Source: an uncultured Clostridia bacterium (GTDB lineage: Bacteria; Bacillota; Clostridia; TANB77; CAG-508). From it: a stretch of 64,000 bases of DNA. Below the pieces are notes generated by a model, which was given only the letters and a program-made list of their open reading frames with translations, searched no databases and had not been told where the DNA came from. Positions 1-8,625 of the stretch are shown in pieces. The stretch spans positions 74,569 to 138,568 of the forward strand of contig CAQIBN010000004.1 of assembly GCA_948805675.1 (NCBI GenBank). Reading direction: 5' to 3'. Numbering within the stretch: position 1 is the stretch's first letter; each line of letters starts with the position of its first letter. Position numbers and translations under genes: made by a program.

Positions 1-1838
1 AATACGCTTGAAAAATAAGATGTGTATGTATAAGTTATTAGTACAAGATGAAACTGCTAAGTGTACAATTATTTGGTTTAATCAAAGTTATCTTAAAAAT
101 AAATTTATGGTTGGGGAAACTTATTACTTTTTTGGAAAAGCTAATATTAGAATGGGAAAATTTGAGATGAGTTCACCTGTTTTTGATGGTATAAATACTA
201 AAAATAATACAGGAAGAATTATTCCAATATATCCATCTACATATGGATTGTCACAAAATACATTAAGAAAGATTATAGAAAATGGATTAGAGCAAGTAAT
301 GGGGAATTTAGAAGAAAGTTTGCCAGAATATATATTAAATGATTATAAGCTTTTAGAAATAAATGATGCAACAGAAAAAATTCATTTTCCAGAAGAATTT
401 GAAGAATTTAAGATAGCAAGAAAAAGGTTGGTATTTGAAGAACTTTTAGTAATGCAACTTGCATTAATTGGATTAAAAAATCAGTATAATAAAGATATAG
501 AAGGAATTAAATTTAATTCTAATATAAAATTTGAAGAGATTATAAAAGATTTACCATTTTCACTTACAAATGCTCAATTAAGAGTTTTAAAAGAAATTGA
601 AAGTGATATGGAAAATAATAAATCTATGAATAGATTATTACAAGGAGATGTAGGCTCTGGTAAAACTATAGTCTCTATAATATCTGCATATAAAGCAGTA
701 AAAAGTGGTTGCCAAGTAGCTATTATGGCTCCTACATCAATTTTGGCAAGTCAACATTTAGAAAGTTTTACTGAAATTTTGGAAAAATATAATATTAGAT
801 GCGAACTTTTAATAAGTAGTATTACTAAAAAGAAAAAAGAAGATATTTTAGAAAGATTAAAAAATGGAGAAATAGATGTATTAATTGGCACACATGCAAT
901 TTTAGAAGATAATGTAGTTTTTAAAAATTTAGGTTTAGTAATTACAGATGAACAACATAGATTTGGAGTTAGGCAGAGAAGTAAGATTGCTTCTAAAGGT
1001 CAAAATCCAGATGTTTTGGTAATGACTGCAACTCCTATTCCAAGAACCCTAGCTCTTATTTTATATGGAGATTTAGATATATCTATTATAGATGAATTAC
1101 CTCCAAACAGAAAGAAAATAGATACTTTTGCAGTAACTAAAGGTATGGAAGAAAGAGTAAATAATTTTATAAAGAAACTTGTAGATGAAGGAAGGCAATG
1201 CTATATTGTATGTCCTTTAGTAGAAGAAAATGAAGAAATAGATGCAAAAGCTGTTGTAGAACTTGCAGAAAAATATAAAAATGAAACATTTAAAGAATAT
1301 AGAGTAGAATTTATACATGGTAAAATGAAACCAAAAGAAAAAGATGAGATAATGTTAAATTTTAAAGATGGAAAAATTGATATATTAATTTCTACAACCG
1401 TTATTGAAGTTGGAGTAAATGTTCCAAATAGTAGTATAATGGTTATTGAAAATGCAGAAAGATTTGGATTAGCACAGCTCCATCAATTACGTGGAAGAGT
1501 AGGGAGAGGTGAATATAAATCATATTGTATATTGAAATATAATTCTAAATCTAATGTAGTAAGAGAAAGGATGAAAATAATGCAAGATACGAATGATGGA
1601 TTTGTAGTTGCAGAGAAAGATTTAGAATTAAGAGGTTCAGGTGAATTTTTTGGAACTAAACAACATGGAATTCCAGAATTTAAAATAGCAAATTTATTTG
1701 AAGATCTTCCTATTTTAAAACAGGTTCAAGATTTATCTTTAAAAATTGAACAAGAAGATTCACGGATTGAATTTAGAAAAAAATAAAAAGTTAAAAGATA
1801 TAGTTCAAAGTAAATTTAAAGATAGAATTGAAATCTAG
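1..1838 (+). CDS. recG: ATP-dependent DNA helicase RecG, 5' partial, one C-GGA +1 site
   Basis: RecG remodels stalled replication forks and Holliday junctions. The reading frame is open from base 2, so the N-terminus lies outside the window; about 611 residues are visible. Seen: end of the OB/wedge domain (WFNQ), Walker A GDVGSGKT near bases 645-668, a DEQHRFG box near 949, TATPIPRT near 1027, and the C-terminal helicase motif QLRGRVGRG. The plain frame stops at 1784-1786, seven codons after an in-frame CGG at 1763-1765. Skipping that C and reading GGA gives a further 24 codons ending DRIEI at 1838, which looks like a proper RecG tail, whereas the plain-frame end is short and basic. Family call is certain; use of the +1 tail is inferred from its match to the same pattern in ten other genes. 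Confidence 0.93.
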
Positions 1839-1844
1839 TTTTTA

Positions 1845-1873
1845 TTGACAAAATATTTTAGGAATAGTATAAA
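1845..1873 (+). promoter_or_regulatory. Promoter of the GH13 amylase gene
   Basis: TTGACA at 1845-1850, a 17-base spacer and TATAAA at 1868-1873 form a good sigma-A type promoter. It lies just after recG and 80 bases before the amylase start, so the amylase probably has its own transcript. Confidence 0.6.
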
Positions 1874-1952
1874 TAATACAATAGCTAAAAATAGCTATAT
1901 TTTAATAAATTCGATTCATTTATGAGTGCTTTTTAAGAAAGGGGTTTACATC

Positions 1953-3881
1953 ATGAATAATATTCAAGAAAACAAGATTAGCATTGCAAGCTCAAACAAA
2001 GGAGCTGTAGAATTAGGAGAAGAATGTATTATTTCTTTGCGGATTTCTAATGATTTAGGATTTGTGGAAAATGCTAAAGTTATTATGTATAAGAAAGGTA
2101 ATAGTATACCAAAAGAATTTAATATGGAATATGAAAAAACAGAAGATAACTTTAGTTTTTTTAATGCAACTATTATTTTTGATGAAGTAGGTGTATATAA
2201 TTATGCAATTTCATTAAATTTAAATTGTAACAATGTATGGATAAAGAAAGAACCAGAAAGTTTAATGCCATGTGTTACTACAAAGCAATTTCCTTTTTGG
2301 AGAATTACTGCATGTGAAAAAGACTTTAAAACTCCTGAGTGGGCAAAAGGTGGAATTATATATCATATTTTTGGGGATAGATTTATAAGAGATTGTAATG
2401 TACTTGTACAAAATTTACAACAAACAGAAGGTAGAATTCTACACAAAGATTGGAATGAGCTTCCTAATTGGTTACCAGACGAAAATGGTGAAGTAAAGAA
2501 CAATGACTTTTTTGCTGGTAATCTTAAAGGAATACAAAGTAGGCTTAAATATTTAAATAGTTTAGGTGTTACAATTATTTATTTAAGTCCTGTTTGTGAA
2601 AGTCAATCAAATCATCGGTATGATACAGGTGATTATGAAAAAGTAGATCCATATTTAGGTTCAAATGAAGACCTAAAAAATTTATGTGAATCTGCACATA
2701 AATTAGGAATTAAAGTAATCTTGGATGCAGTTTTTAATCATACAGGCAATTACTCACGTTATTTTAATTCTGATGGGAGATATGATTCCATTGGAGCAAG
2801 TATAGGGCCAGAGTCTCCATATTATAATTGGTATAAAAAATGGCAAGGAACTTTTTTATATTGGTGGGATTTTAAAAATCTACCAGTTATTGAAGCTGAT
2901 AATGAAGAGTGGCAAAAATTTTTATTTTCAGTAGGAGGAGTAATTGATAAATGGTTTGAACTTGGGATTGATGGATTAAGACTTGATGTTGCAGATGAGT
3001 TACCAGACTATTTCCTTAAAAAAATAAGAGATACTGTTCTTAGAAATAAGAAAGATGCATTTATAATTGGGGAAGTATGGGAAAATGCAGCAACAAAAGA
3101 AAAAGATAGTAATACTAGAAATTACTTATTGGGACACAGCCTAGATACTGTTATGAATTATCCATGGACAGATGCAATATTAAGATATGTAAGATTTGGA
3201 GACTTCCAAAAGTTACAATCTGTGGTTATGGAGATATTAAATGATTATCCACTAGATAGTATATTTTCAGCAATGAATGCCTTATCTACTCATGATATAA
3301 CAAGGGCAATGACTACTCTTGGAGGAAATGGTATCGAGCAAAATCGTGGATGGATATGGGATGTTCCAGATTTAGGTGATGTAATAAAGAATAGACAGTG
3401 GCAGTTTGATAATGATAAATTAGAAGGTAAGAATTATAAAGAAGCCAAAAAGAAATTTAAAATAGCAACTATAATTCAATATTTTCTACCTGGTAATGTA
3501 TCTATTTTTTATGGAGATGAAGTTGGATTATATGGATATAAAGACCCATTTAATAGAAAGACATATCCATGGAATCACCGAGATAAAGAATTGTTACGGT
3601 TTTTTAGAAGTCTTGGAAAAATTAGAACAAAATGTCATTTCTTAAAAGATGCAGATTTTGAATTTATTAGATTAGATGAAGAAATTCTTGTTTTTGAAAG
3701 AAAAGGTAATGAAAATTCTATGTATATTATAGTAAATAGAAGTAAAAACACGCATAAAATCGAAGTACCAAATATTAAACATAAGGAACAAATTATTTTT
3801 AGCATTAATTACAATTCTGAAAATAATGAAATTGGTTCATATGGTGCAATTATTGTTTTGGTAAATAAAGAGGGTTTTTAA
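1953..3881 (+). CDS. GH13 alpha-amylase / neopullulanase-type glycoside hydrolase
   Basis: Hydrolyses alpha-1,4 (possibly alpha-1,6) glucan bonds. It has no signal peptide, so it probably acts in the cytoplasm on glycogen or imported maltodextrins. An N-terminal beta-sandwich of about 120 residues comes before the GH13 barrel. Seen: DAVFNHTG (region I), GLRLDVADE with the nucleophile Asp near residue 345, GEVWE with the acid/base Glu near 374, and STHDITR with the third carboxylate near 448. The ATG at 1953 is chosen because an AAGAAAGGGG site precedes it; an in-frame GTG at 1926 is weaker. Three in-frame CGG codons (2040, 2616, 3597) stay in frame here; the one in SNHRYDTGDY is at a conserved Arg/Lys position. 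That contrasts with the C-GGN frame changes elsewhere in the window and may mark later acquisition. Confidence 0.9.
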   Translation: MNNIQENKISIASSNKGAVELGEECIISLRISNDLGFVENAKVIMYKKGNSIPKEFNMEYEKTEDNFSFFNATIIFDEVGVYNYAISLNLNCNNVWIKKEPESLMPCVTTKQFPFWRITACEKDFKTPEWAKGGIIYHIFGDRFIRDCNVLVQNLQQTEGRILHKDWNELPNWLPDENGEVKNNDFFAGNLKGIQSRLKYLNSLGVTIIYLSPVCESQSNHRYDTGDYEKVDPYLGSNEDLKNLCESAHKLGIKVILDAVFNHTGNYSRYFNSDGRYDSIGASIGPESPYYNWYKKWQGTFLYWWDFKNLPVIEADNEEWQKFLFSVGGVIDKWFELGIDGLRLDVADELPDYFLKKIRDTVLRNKKDAFIIGEVWENAATKEKDSNTRNYLLGHSLDTVMNYPWTDAILRYVRFGDFQKLQSVVMEILNDYPLDSIFSAMNALSTHDITRAMTTLGGNGIEQNRGWIWDVPDLGDVIKNRQWQFDNDKLEGKNYKEAKKKFKIATIIQYFLPGNVSIFYGDEVGLYGYKDPFNRKTYPWNHRDKELLRFFRSLGKIRTKCHFLKDADFEFIRLDEEILVFERKGNENSMYIIVNRSKNTHKIEVPNIKHKEQIIFSINYNSENNEIGSYGAIIVLVNKEGF

Positions 3882-3896
3882 CCCTCTTTTGTTTTA
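3867..3896 (+). terminator. Intrinsic terminator of the amylase gene
   Basis: AAAGAGGG and CCCTCTTT arms with a T-rich tail. The amylase stop codon lies in the loop and the convergent ytxC ends just beyond, so it may work in both directions. Confidence 0.8.
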
Positions 3897-3909
3897 TAAT
3901 ATGAAAGAT

Positions 3910-4770
3910 TTATGTTCTTGAAGATATTTCTTTATTTATTAATCTATATGTTTTACAAATATCACAATCATTACAAATGTGTATTCTATTTTCAAATATT
4001 AATTTTAAAGTTTTTATAAATTCATCATCTTCCTGAATTAAATGTATATTTATTTCTTTTGGAATTAAATCTAATAAAGTATTTAATATATAATCATTAG
4101 AAGAAAATGATATATCTGATAAATATTTTGCATTAAATACATCTTGTGAAATTGCAAGGATATTTTTATTTTCATCTAGTAGAATTGAGTCTTCATTCAT
4201 ATAAATTAAATGGATGGAGCTTATATTTGGCTCTTTAGATTTAATATATAATTTTAAAAGTTCTATAAATTCTTTATATTCTTTTTCTAAAATAAATTTA
4301 TTAACAGCAATATCTACAGCAGAATCTATACATTTTATATAATTTTGTAATCTAAAATTAACAAATCCAGAAAGTATCATAGAATTATGTTCCATAATAT
4401 ATTCAAATACATTATTTAATATACATTCTTTTCTATAAGTAAAATCACTTGTTTCTTTAATATCTAAAAGCTGTACACATTCTTTAGTTATTTGGCACTT
4501 TTCATAAAAATCAAAATAAAAGTAATTGTAATTTAAAATATGATTTATTATTTTCTCTTCATAAAAATTAATAATACAATTAGTAATAATATTAGATAGT
4601 TTATTATAAAATAAAGTAGAATCCTTTCCTAAATAATGTATAATTATATTATTATATATTTTGAATTTATTAGAACTATAATATACATCTTCTATATTTA
4701 ATTCTGAAATGTTTTTTAGTAGATATTCTATTATTTTATTGTTATTTGTTTTTATACAAAAAGATTTCAT
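3910..4770 (-). CDS. ytxC: YtxC-like sporulation protein
   Basis: A 286-residue protein resembling YtxC, a poorly understood sporulation-associated family of about the same length. It is rich in Ile, Asn and Tyr, has no signal peptide, and is mostly predicted helix. The C-terminus carries a CNDCDICKTYR cluster in which three cysteines could bind metal. Its start follows an AAGGGAG-like site (4783-4790 on the complement). It is convergent with the amylase. The assignment rests on overall length and composition plus a remembered family pattern, not on catalytic motifs. No reaction is known for the family. Confidence 0.65.
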   Translation of the reverse strand: MKSFCIKTNNNKIIEYLLKNISELNIEDVYYSSNKFKIYNNIIIHYLGKDSTLFYNKLSNIITNCIINFYEEKIINHILNYNYFYFDFYEKCQITKECVQLLDIKETSDFTYRKECILNNVFEYIMEHNSMILSGFVNFRLQNYIKCIDSAVDIAVNKFILEKEYKEFIELLKLYIKSKEPNISSIHLIYMNEDSILLDENKNILAISQDVFNAKYLSDISFSSNDYILNTLLDLIPKEINIHLIQEDDEFIKTLKLIFENRIHICNDCDICKTYRLINKEISSRT

Positions 4771-4969
4771 AATAGAAAAAACTCCCTTCTGTTACATAAA
4801 TATAGTATCTACTAAAATCTCGATAGATATACATATTTTATTCTTTAAAGAAAAAAATGGTAACTTGTATTTTTAAATATATTATAAAAATCGATACAAA
4901 AAACTTGAAATTAATATGAGTTTATAATATTATATTAAATACACTAATTTTAGAAAGAAGGTTAAAAAA

Positions 4970-5077
4970 ATGAAAGATTTCATAAAAATCTTTATAGGAA
5001 TAATTCTTATTCTATCATTTTGTTCTGGCATAGCTACATTTATAGTAGTTAAGTTAGTGGAAAAATTTTTAAGTTGA
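4970..5077 (+). CDS. Small single-span membrane protein, 35 residues
   Basis: ATG at 4970 follows a ribosome site AGAAAGAAGG. The product is a basic start (MKDFIKIF), about 20 hydrophobic residues with one Cys, then a short lysine-containing tail. A strong terminator follows at once, which supports a real one-gene transcript. Family not recognised; small sporulation or membrane-regulatory peptides have this shape. No function is assigned. Confidence 0.5.
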   Translation: MKDFIKIFIGIILILSFCSGIATFIVVKLVEKFLS

Positions 5078-5086
5078 AATTTTTAA

Positions 5087-5142
5087 AATACACCCCAATA
5101 TGTTAGAGAATTAGCATATAACATAATAGGTGTATTTTTATT
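5087..5142 (+). terminator. Terminator after the 35-residue membrane peptide
   Basis: Arms at 5087-5105 and 5119-5136 (AATACACC... / ...GGTGTATT) with a T-rich tail. Confidence 0.7.
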
Positions 5143-5229
5143 TATAAAATAATCACAATATTATGTAAGGTTCATATAATATATTAATAGCACAAAGAAA
5201 AAGAAGTGCTATTAGGAGGTGTATTATTT

Positions 5230-5475
5230 ATGATGGAAGAATATGGATGTGAGAGAAAAGAGTGTTGTAAAAAAGATAAAAAAAGATGTTGTATAGATTT
5301 AATAGTATTTATATTATCAATAGCATTAGCTTTAACAATAGGATTAATAGTAGGAGCATTAGTATCTGTAACAATTTTAGGAGCATTAGCAGCAATTATA
5401 GTTTTAGCAGTTGTGCTTGCACTACTTTTAATAATAAGAATAATTATGCTTATATGTTGTAATAAAAAATGCTAG
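5230..5475 (+). CDS. Cysteine-rich small membrane protein, hypothetical
   Basis: ATG at 5230 is chosen because AGGAGGTG lies about 9 bases upstream; an in-frame upstream start at 5206 would place that site inside the gene. The product has about 81 residues: a Cys/Lys-rich head (CERKECCKKDKKRCC), two hydrophobic segments rich in Ile, Leu, Ala and Gly separated by a Gly/Thr turn, and a tail ending CCNKKC. Cysteine clusters at both ends on the same side of a helical hairpin could bind metal or form disulphides. Family not recognised. Confidence 0.6.
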   Translation: MMEEYGCERKECCKKDKKRCCIDLIVFILSIALALTIGLIVGALVSVTILGALAAIIVLAVVLALLLIIRIIMLICCNKKC

Positions 5476-5491
5476 ACTAAATAATTATATA

Positions 5492-5513
5492 GATGTGTTT
5501 AATTAAACACATC
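5492..5513. repeat. Perfect 22-base palindrome
   Basis: GATGTG...CACATC with centre TTAATTAA. It lacks a clear T-tract, so it may be a weak terminator of the preceding gene or a protein-binding site. Confidence 0.5.
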
Positions 5514-5639
5514 ACTTACATAAAACATACATATAAATAATTTACTACAATATCTTAGTAAAAAATAACAAGCTAAATGTATAATAAAATATCAAAGTTT
5601 TTCTAGTTATTTTTAGATTAAACTTATATTTTATATAAA

Positions 5640-5885
5640 GATTTCGGACAAGTAGTTGACAATAAAATGAGTATATGTTATTTTAATAAAAAATTAAGAG
5701 TATACCTAGAATTAATTCAAGCGGTATAAAAGTACAATATAATGTACTTACACAGAAACAGGAAATTTGTAAACTGCGGAGGAGTCTTAAATTATTTGTT
5801 ATTTTAGTGTAATAAAAAATTTATAGATTCTTTTGCAGTTTTTTGTTTTATGAAAGGAGGATTAAATACCCCAAATAGTATATAT
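5640..5885 (+). promoter_or_regulatory. Structured leader with attenuator-like hairpin before argB
   Basis: A TTGACA at 5657-5662 opens a 250-base untranslated leader. Near its end, arms 5772-5788 and 5824-5840 pair over about 16 positions, several of them G-U pairs, followed by a run of T: an RNA hairpin terminator lying upstream of argB. The G-U content means the fold works only as RNA on this strand. There is no T-box sequence (no GGTGGNACC-like motif). A second AAAGGAGG and a possible 13-codon ORF (ATG 5850) lie between hairpin and argB. Leader class unknown. Confidence 0.55.
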
Positions 5886-5907
5886 AAATAAAAGGAGGAG
5901 ATTATAA

Positions 5908-6732
5908 ATGGAAAATGTAGAATCATTAATAAAAGCAATACCATATATAAATAAATTCTATGGAAAAACTATAGTAATAAAATATGGTGGTAATGCAATG
6001 ATAGATGAAGATTTAAAACAATCAGTTATTAAAAATATTATATTATTAAAATATATAGGTATAAATGTAATTATTGTTCATGGTGGTGGACCAGATATTA
6101 ATAAAGAATTACAAAATTATAATATAAAACCCAATTTTAAAGATGGGATAAGAGTAACAGATTTAGAAACAATAGAAATTGTAAAAAAAGTTTTAATAGG
6201 AAAAACTAATAGTGATATTGTAAATATTATAAATAGACAAGGAGCAAAAGCAATTGGAATTTCTGGAATTGATGGAACTTCAATTTTATGTAAGCAATTA
6301 GATAAACAATTAGGATATGTTGGTGATATTGTAAATATAAATTGTGAATTAATACAAAATATTATTAATATGGGGTATATACCAGTTATTGCACCAATAG
6401 GAATTGGAAAAGATGGAGAAGTATATAATATAAATGCAGATATAGTAGCAAATAAAATCGCAACAAGTATAAAGGCAGAAAAATTGATTTTATTAACTGA
6501 TGTAGATGGTGTAAAAGTAAATGATGAAGTTATTTCTGTATTAGATGAGGAAAAGATAAATGAATTAATAGATAAAAAAATAATTACTGGAGGAATGATT
6601 CCAAAAGTAAAATCTTGCCTAGATTGTACACAAAATGGAGTAAAGAGTGTTCATATTATAAATGGATGTAAGAAAAATAGTTTACTTATAGAAATGCTTA
6701 CAGATAGTGGAATTGGAACGATGATTGTATAG
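5908..6732 (+). CDS. argB: Acetylglutamate kinase
   Basis: Phosphorylates N-acetyl-L-glutamate with ATP, the second step of arginine synthesis, in the cytoplasm. 274 residues, normal for the family. Seen: VIKYGGNAM phosphate loop near residue 23, VHGGGPDINKEL substrate loop near 60, GIRVTD near 90, and the C-terminal ITGGMIPKV segment. Start ATG 5908 follows AAAGGAGGAG. No other arg gene is adjacent, so argB is an orphan here, and the structured leader upstream suggests it is controlled alone. Confidence 0.93.
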   Translation: MENVESLIKAIPYINKFYGKTIVIKYGGNAMIDEDLKQSVIKNIILLKYIGINVIIVHGGGPDINKELQNYNIKPNFKDGIRVTDLETIEIVKKVLIGKTNSDIVNIINRQGAKAIGISGIDGTSILCKQLDKQLGYVGDIVNINCELIQNIINMGYIPVIAPIGIGKDGEVYNINADIVANKIATSIKAEKLILLTDVDGVKVNDEVISVLDEEKINELIDKKIITGGMIPKVKSCLDCTQNGVKSVHIINGCKKNSLLIEMLTDSGIGTMIV

Positions 6733-6770
6733 ATAGTTATTTGTAAGTTTAAATAAAATTTTTATTTATA

Positions 6771-6815
6771 AAATATAAGTTAGATTATTATAATAAACTT
6801 ATATTTAGTGTATTT
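6771..6815 (+). terminator. Probable terminator after argB
   Basis: Arms AAATATAAGTT (6771-6781) and AACTTATATTT (6796-6806), AT-only, followed by a T-rich stretch. Modest stability. Confidence 0.45.
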
Positions 6816-6914
6816 TATAATATATTTTTTTAGACATTTTTATGTTGTTTTATTAAAAATGATACAATATAAATAACCAATAATATTTAATAAGGTTAGT
6901 ATTTACAGTTTTTT

Positions 6915-7050
6915 ATAATAGGAAAGTTGTAGTGTAGAATAAAATGTAATTAATATAGAGCTTTCCTGTTATTTAAAATAATTATACATTGTTTTTTCAA
7001 AATTAGCACACCAACAATTAAATGGAAATTGTAACAGGATTAATAAATTA
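6915..7050 (+). ncRNA. Noncoding element, copy 1 of 2
   Basis: A 135-base AT-rich stretch between argB and ymdB aligns along its length with 59023-59160. Shared blocks are ATAATAGGAAA, AGAATAAA, GCTTTCC, a TTTTTTCAAAA tract and AACAATTAAA. GGAAA and CTTTCC can pair around the middle. No reading frame is shared. It could be a small RNA, a riboswitch-like leader or a degenerate mobile repeat; I cannot name the class. Confidence 0.4.
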
Positions 7051-7163
7051 TGAATAGTAGTTTTATTGGGAACATAATAGTAAAAAATAGATGTTTTTCC
7101 TTGATTTTCTATATTTCATATAGTATGATGTACATAGAAGTTATTTGGAAAGGAAGATGGAAT

Positions 7164-7938
7164 TTGAAAATATTAGCAGTTGGTGATATAGTAGGCGAAA
7201 ATGGTGTGAAGAAATTAAAGGAAATATTGCCAAAAATAAAACAAGAAAATAATATAGATTTTTGTATCGTTAATGGCGAAAATTCAGCTGGAGGAATGGG
7301 AATAACTACAAAAATTTTTGAATGTTTACTTAATTTAAAAATTGATGTAATTACAATGGGAAATCATACTTGGGGAAAAAAAGATATATTTAGTTTTATA
7401 GACCATCCACAAATAATTAGACCAGCTAACTATTCAAAAGGTGTAGTTCGGTAAAGGTTATGGAATATATAATTGTAAAGGTAAGAAAATTGCAGTAATT
7501 AATTTAATTGGAAGAACAGATATGAATGTATTATCAGAAAACCCATTTTTGGTTGTAAAAGATTTAGTAGAAAAATTAAAAGATAATACAGATATTATAA
7601 TTGTAGATTTCCATGCAGAAGCTACAGCAGAAAAGATTGCAATGGGATATTTTTTAGATGGGAAAATTACAATTTTATATGGAACACATACACATGTACA
7701 AACAGCAGATGAAAAAATTCTTGAAAAGGGTACAGCATATATAACAGATATTGGAATGACAGGCCCTAATAAATCTGTTATTGGTATGGATGTAGATGCT
7801 TCTATAAAGAGATTTGTTACATCATTACCAGAAAGATATAAATTAGCTGATGGTAATTGTTTCTTTAATGGATGTATTTTTGAAATAAATGACGAAACTT
7901 GTCGAGTAGAAAAAATATATAGAATAAATGTAAAATAA
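7164..7938 (+). CDS. ymdB: YmdB-type calcineurin-like metallophosphoesterase, one C-GGT +1 site
   Basis: YmdB is a dinuclear metal phosphodiesterase acting on 2',3'-cyclic nucleotides in the cytoplasm. TTG 7164 is chosen because GGAAAGGAAGATGG precedes it and the family's opening KILAVGDIVG starts there. Seen: GD...GENG near the start, NGENSAGG, TMGNHTWG, then DFHAEATAEK and GTHTHVQTAD carrying the metal ligands. The plain frame stops at once: in-frame CGG at 7449-7451 is followed by TAA. Skipping the C gives GVV-GKGYGIY, the family's usual RPAN...GKGY segment, and a 257-residue product of normal length. Confidence 0.92.
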
Positions 7939-8071
7939 ATGCCGAAAAATAGAGAATAATGCGATGTGTTTTTCCTTATATTTCCAAAAAACTACTAGAC
8001 ATTTTCTAATAAATGTAGTATAAATATATTTGTAAAAAGTAAAACAAAAATAAAATTATAGGAGGCAAAAA

Positions 8072-8335
8072 ATGGAAGTTTTAAAAATCTCATCAAAGTC
8101 AAATCCAAATTCAGTAGCAGGAGCAATAGCTGGATTAGTAAAGGAATCAAGTCAAGCAAGAATGCAAGCAATAGGAGCAGGAGCGTTAAATCAAGCAGTT
8201 AAGGCTGTAGCAATAGCTAGAGGATTTGTTGCGCCATCTGGAGTTGATTTAGTATGTATACCAGCATTTGCAGAAGTGCAAGTAGAAGGAGAAGAAAGAA
8301 CTGGTATGATGCTTATTGTAGAAGCTAGAAAATAA
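8072..8335 (+). CDS. spoVS: Stage V sporulation protein S
   Basis: SpoVS is a small, very conserved Alba-fold protein needed for spore coat assembly and cortex development. 87 residues, the family length. Opening MEVLKISSKSNPNSVAGAIA and the IARGFVAPSG segment are diagnostic. Start ATG follows ATAGGAGGC. Single-gene transcript ended by a hairpin at 8358-8388. Confidence 0.95.
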   Translation: MEVLKISSKSNPNSVAGAIAGLVKESSQARMQAIGAGALNQAVKAVAIARGFVAPSGVDLVCIPAFAEVQVEGEERTGMMLIVEARK

Positions 8336-8357
8336 TAAATAATAAATAAAATAGATT

Positions 8358-8388
8358 GGGGGACATGAGATTTTCATGTTCTCTTTTT
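8358..8388 (+). terminator. Terminator of spoVS
   Basis: GGGGACATGA / TCATGTTCTC arms followed by TTTTT. Confidence 0.75.
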
Positions 8389-8625
8389 GATTAAAAACTA
8401 TTGAAAAATAAGATATTTTAATATATGATAACAAAAATATATTATATTAAAAATAAATAATTAATATATTATTTGCAACTGAATTTTTAATAATTTATAA
8501 ATTAATCTTAAATAGCATGAATATAAAATTTTGTAAAAAAGGTTTATAGGTAGCCTAAAAAACCTAAATATAATATATAAGGAGAGTTAGTTAAAATAAT
8601 AAAGAACTAACTATAAATAGTACAT

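Noticed and set aside
5640..5885. T-box riboswitch before argB
   Set aside because: No T-box consensus (GGTGGNACC-like) and no specifier arrangement like the clear thrS T-box at 22640-22856.
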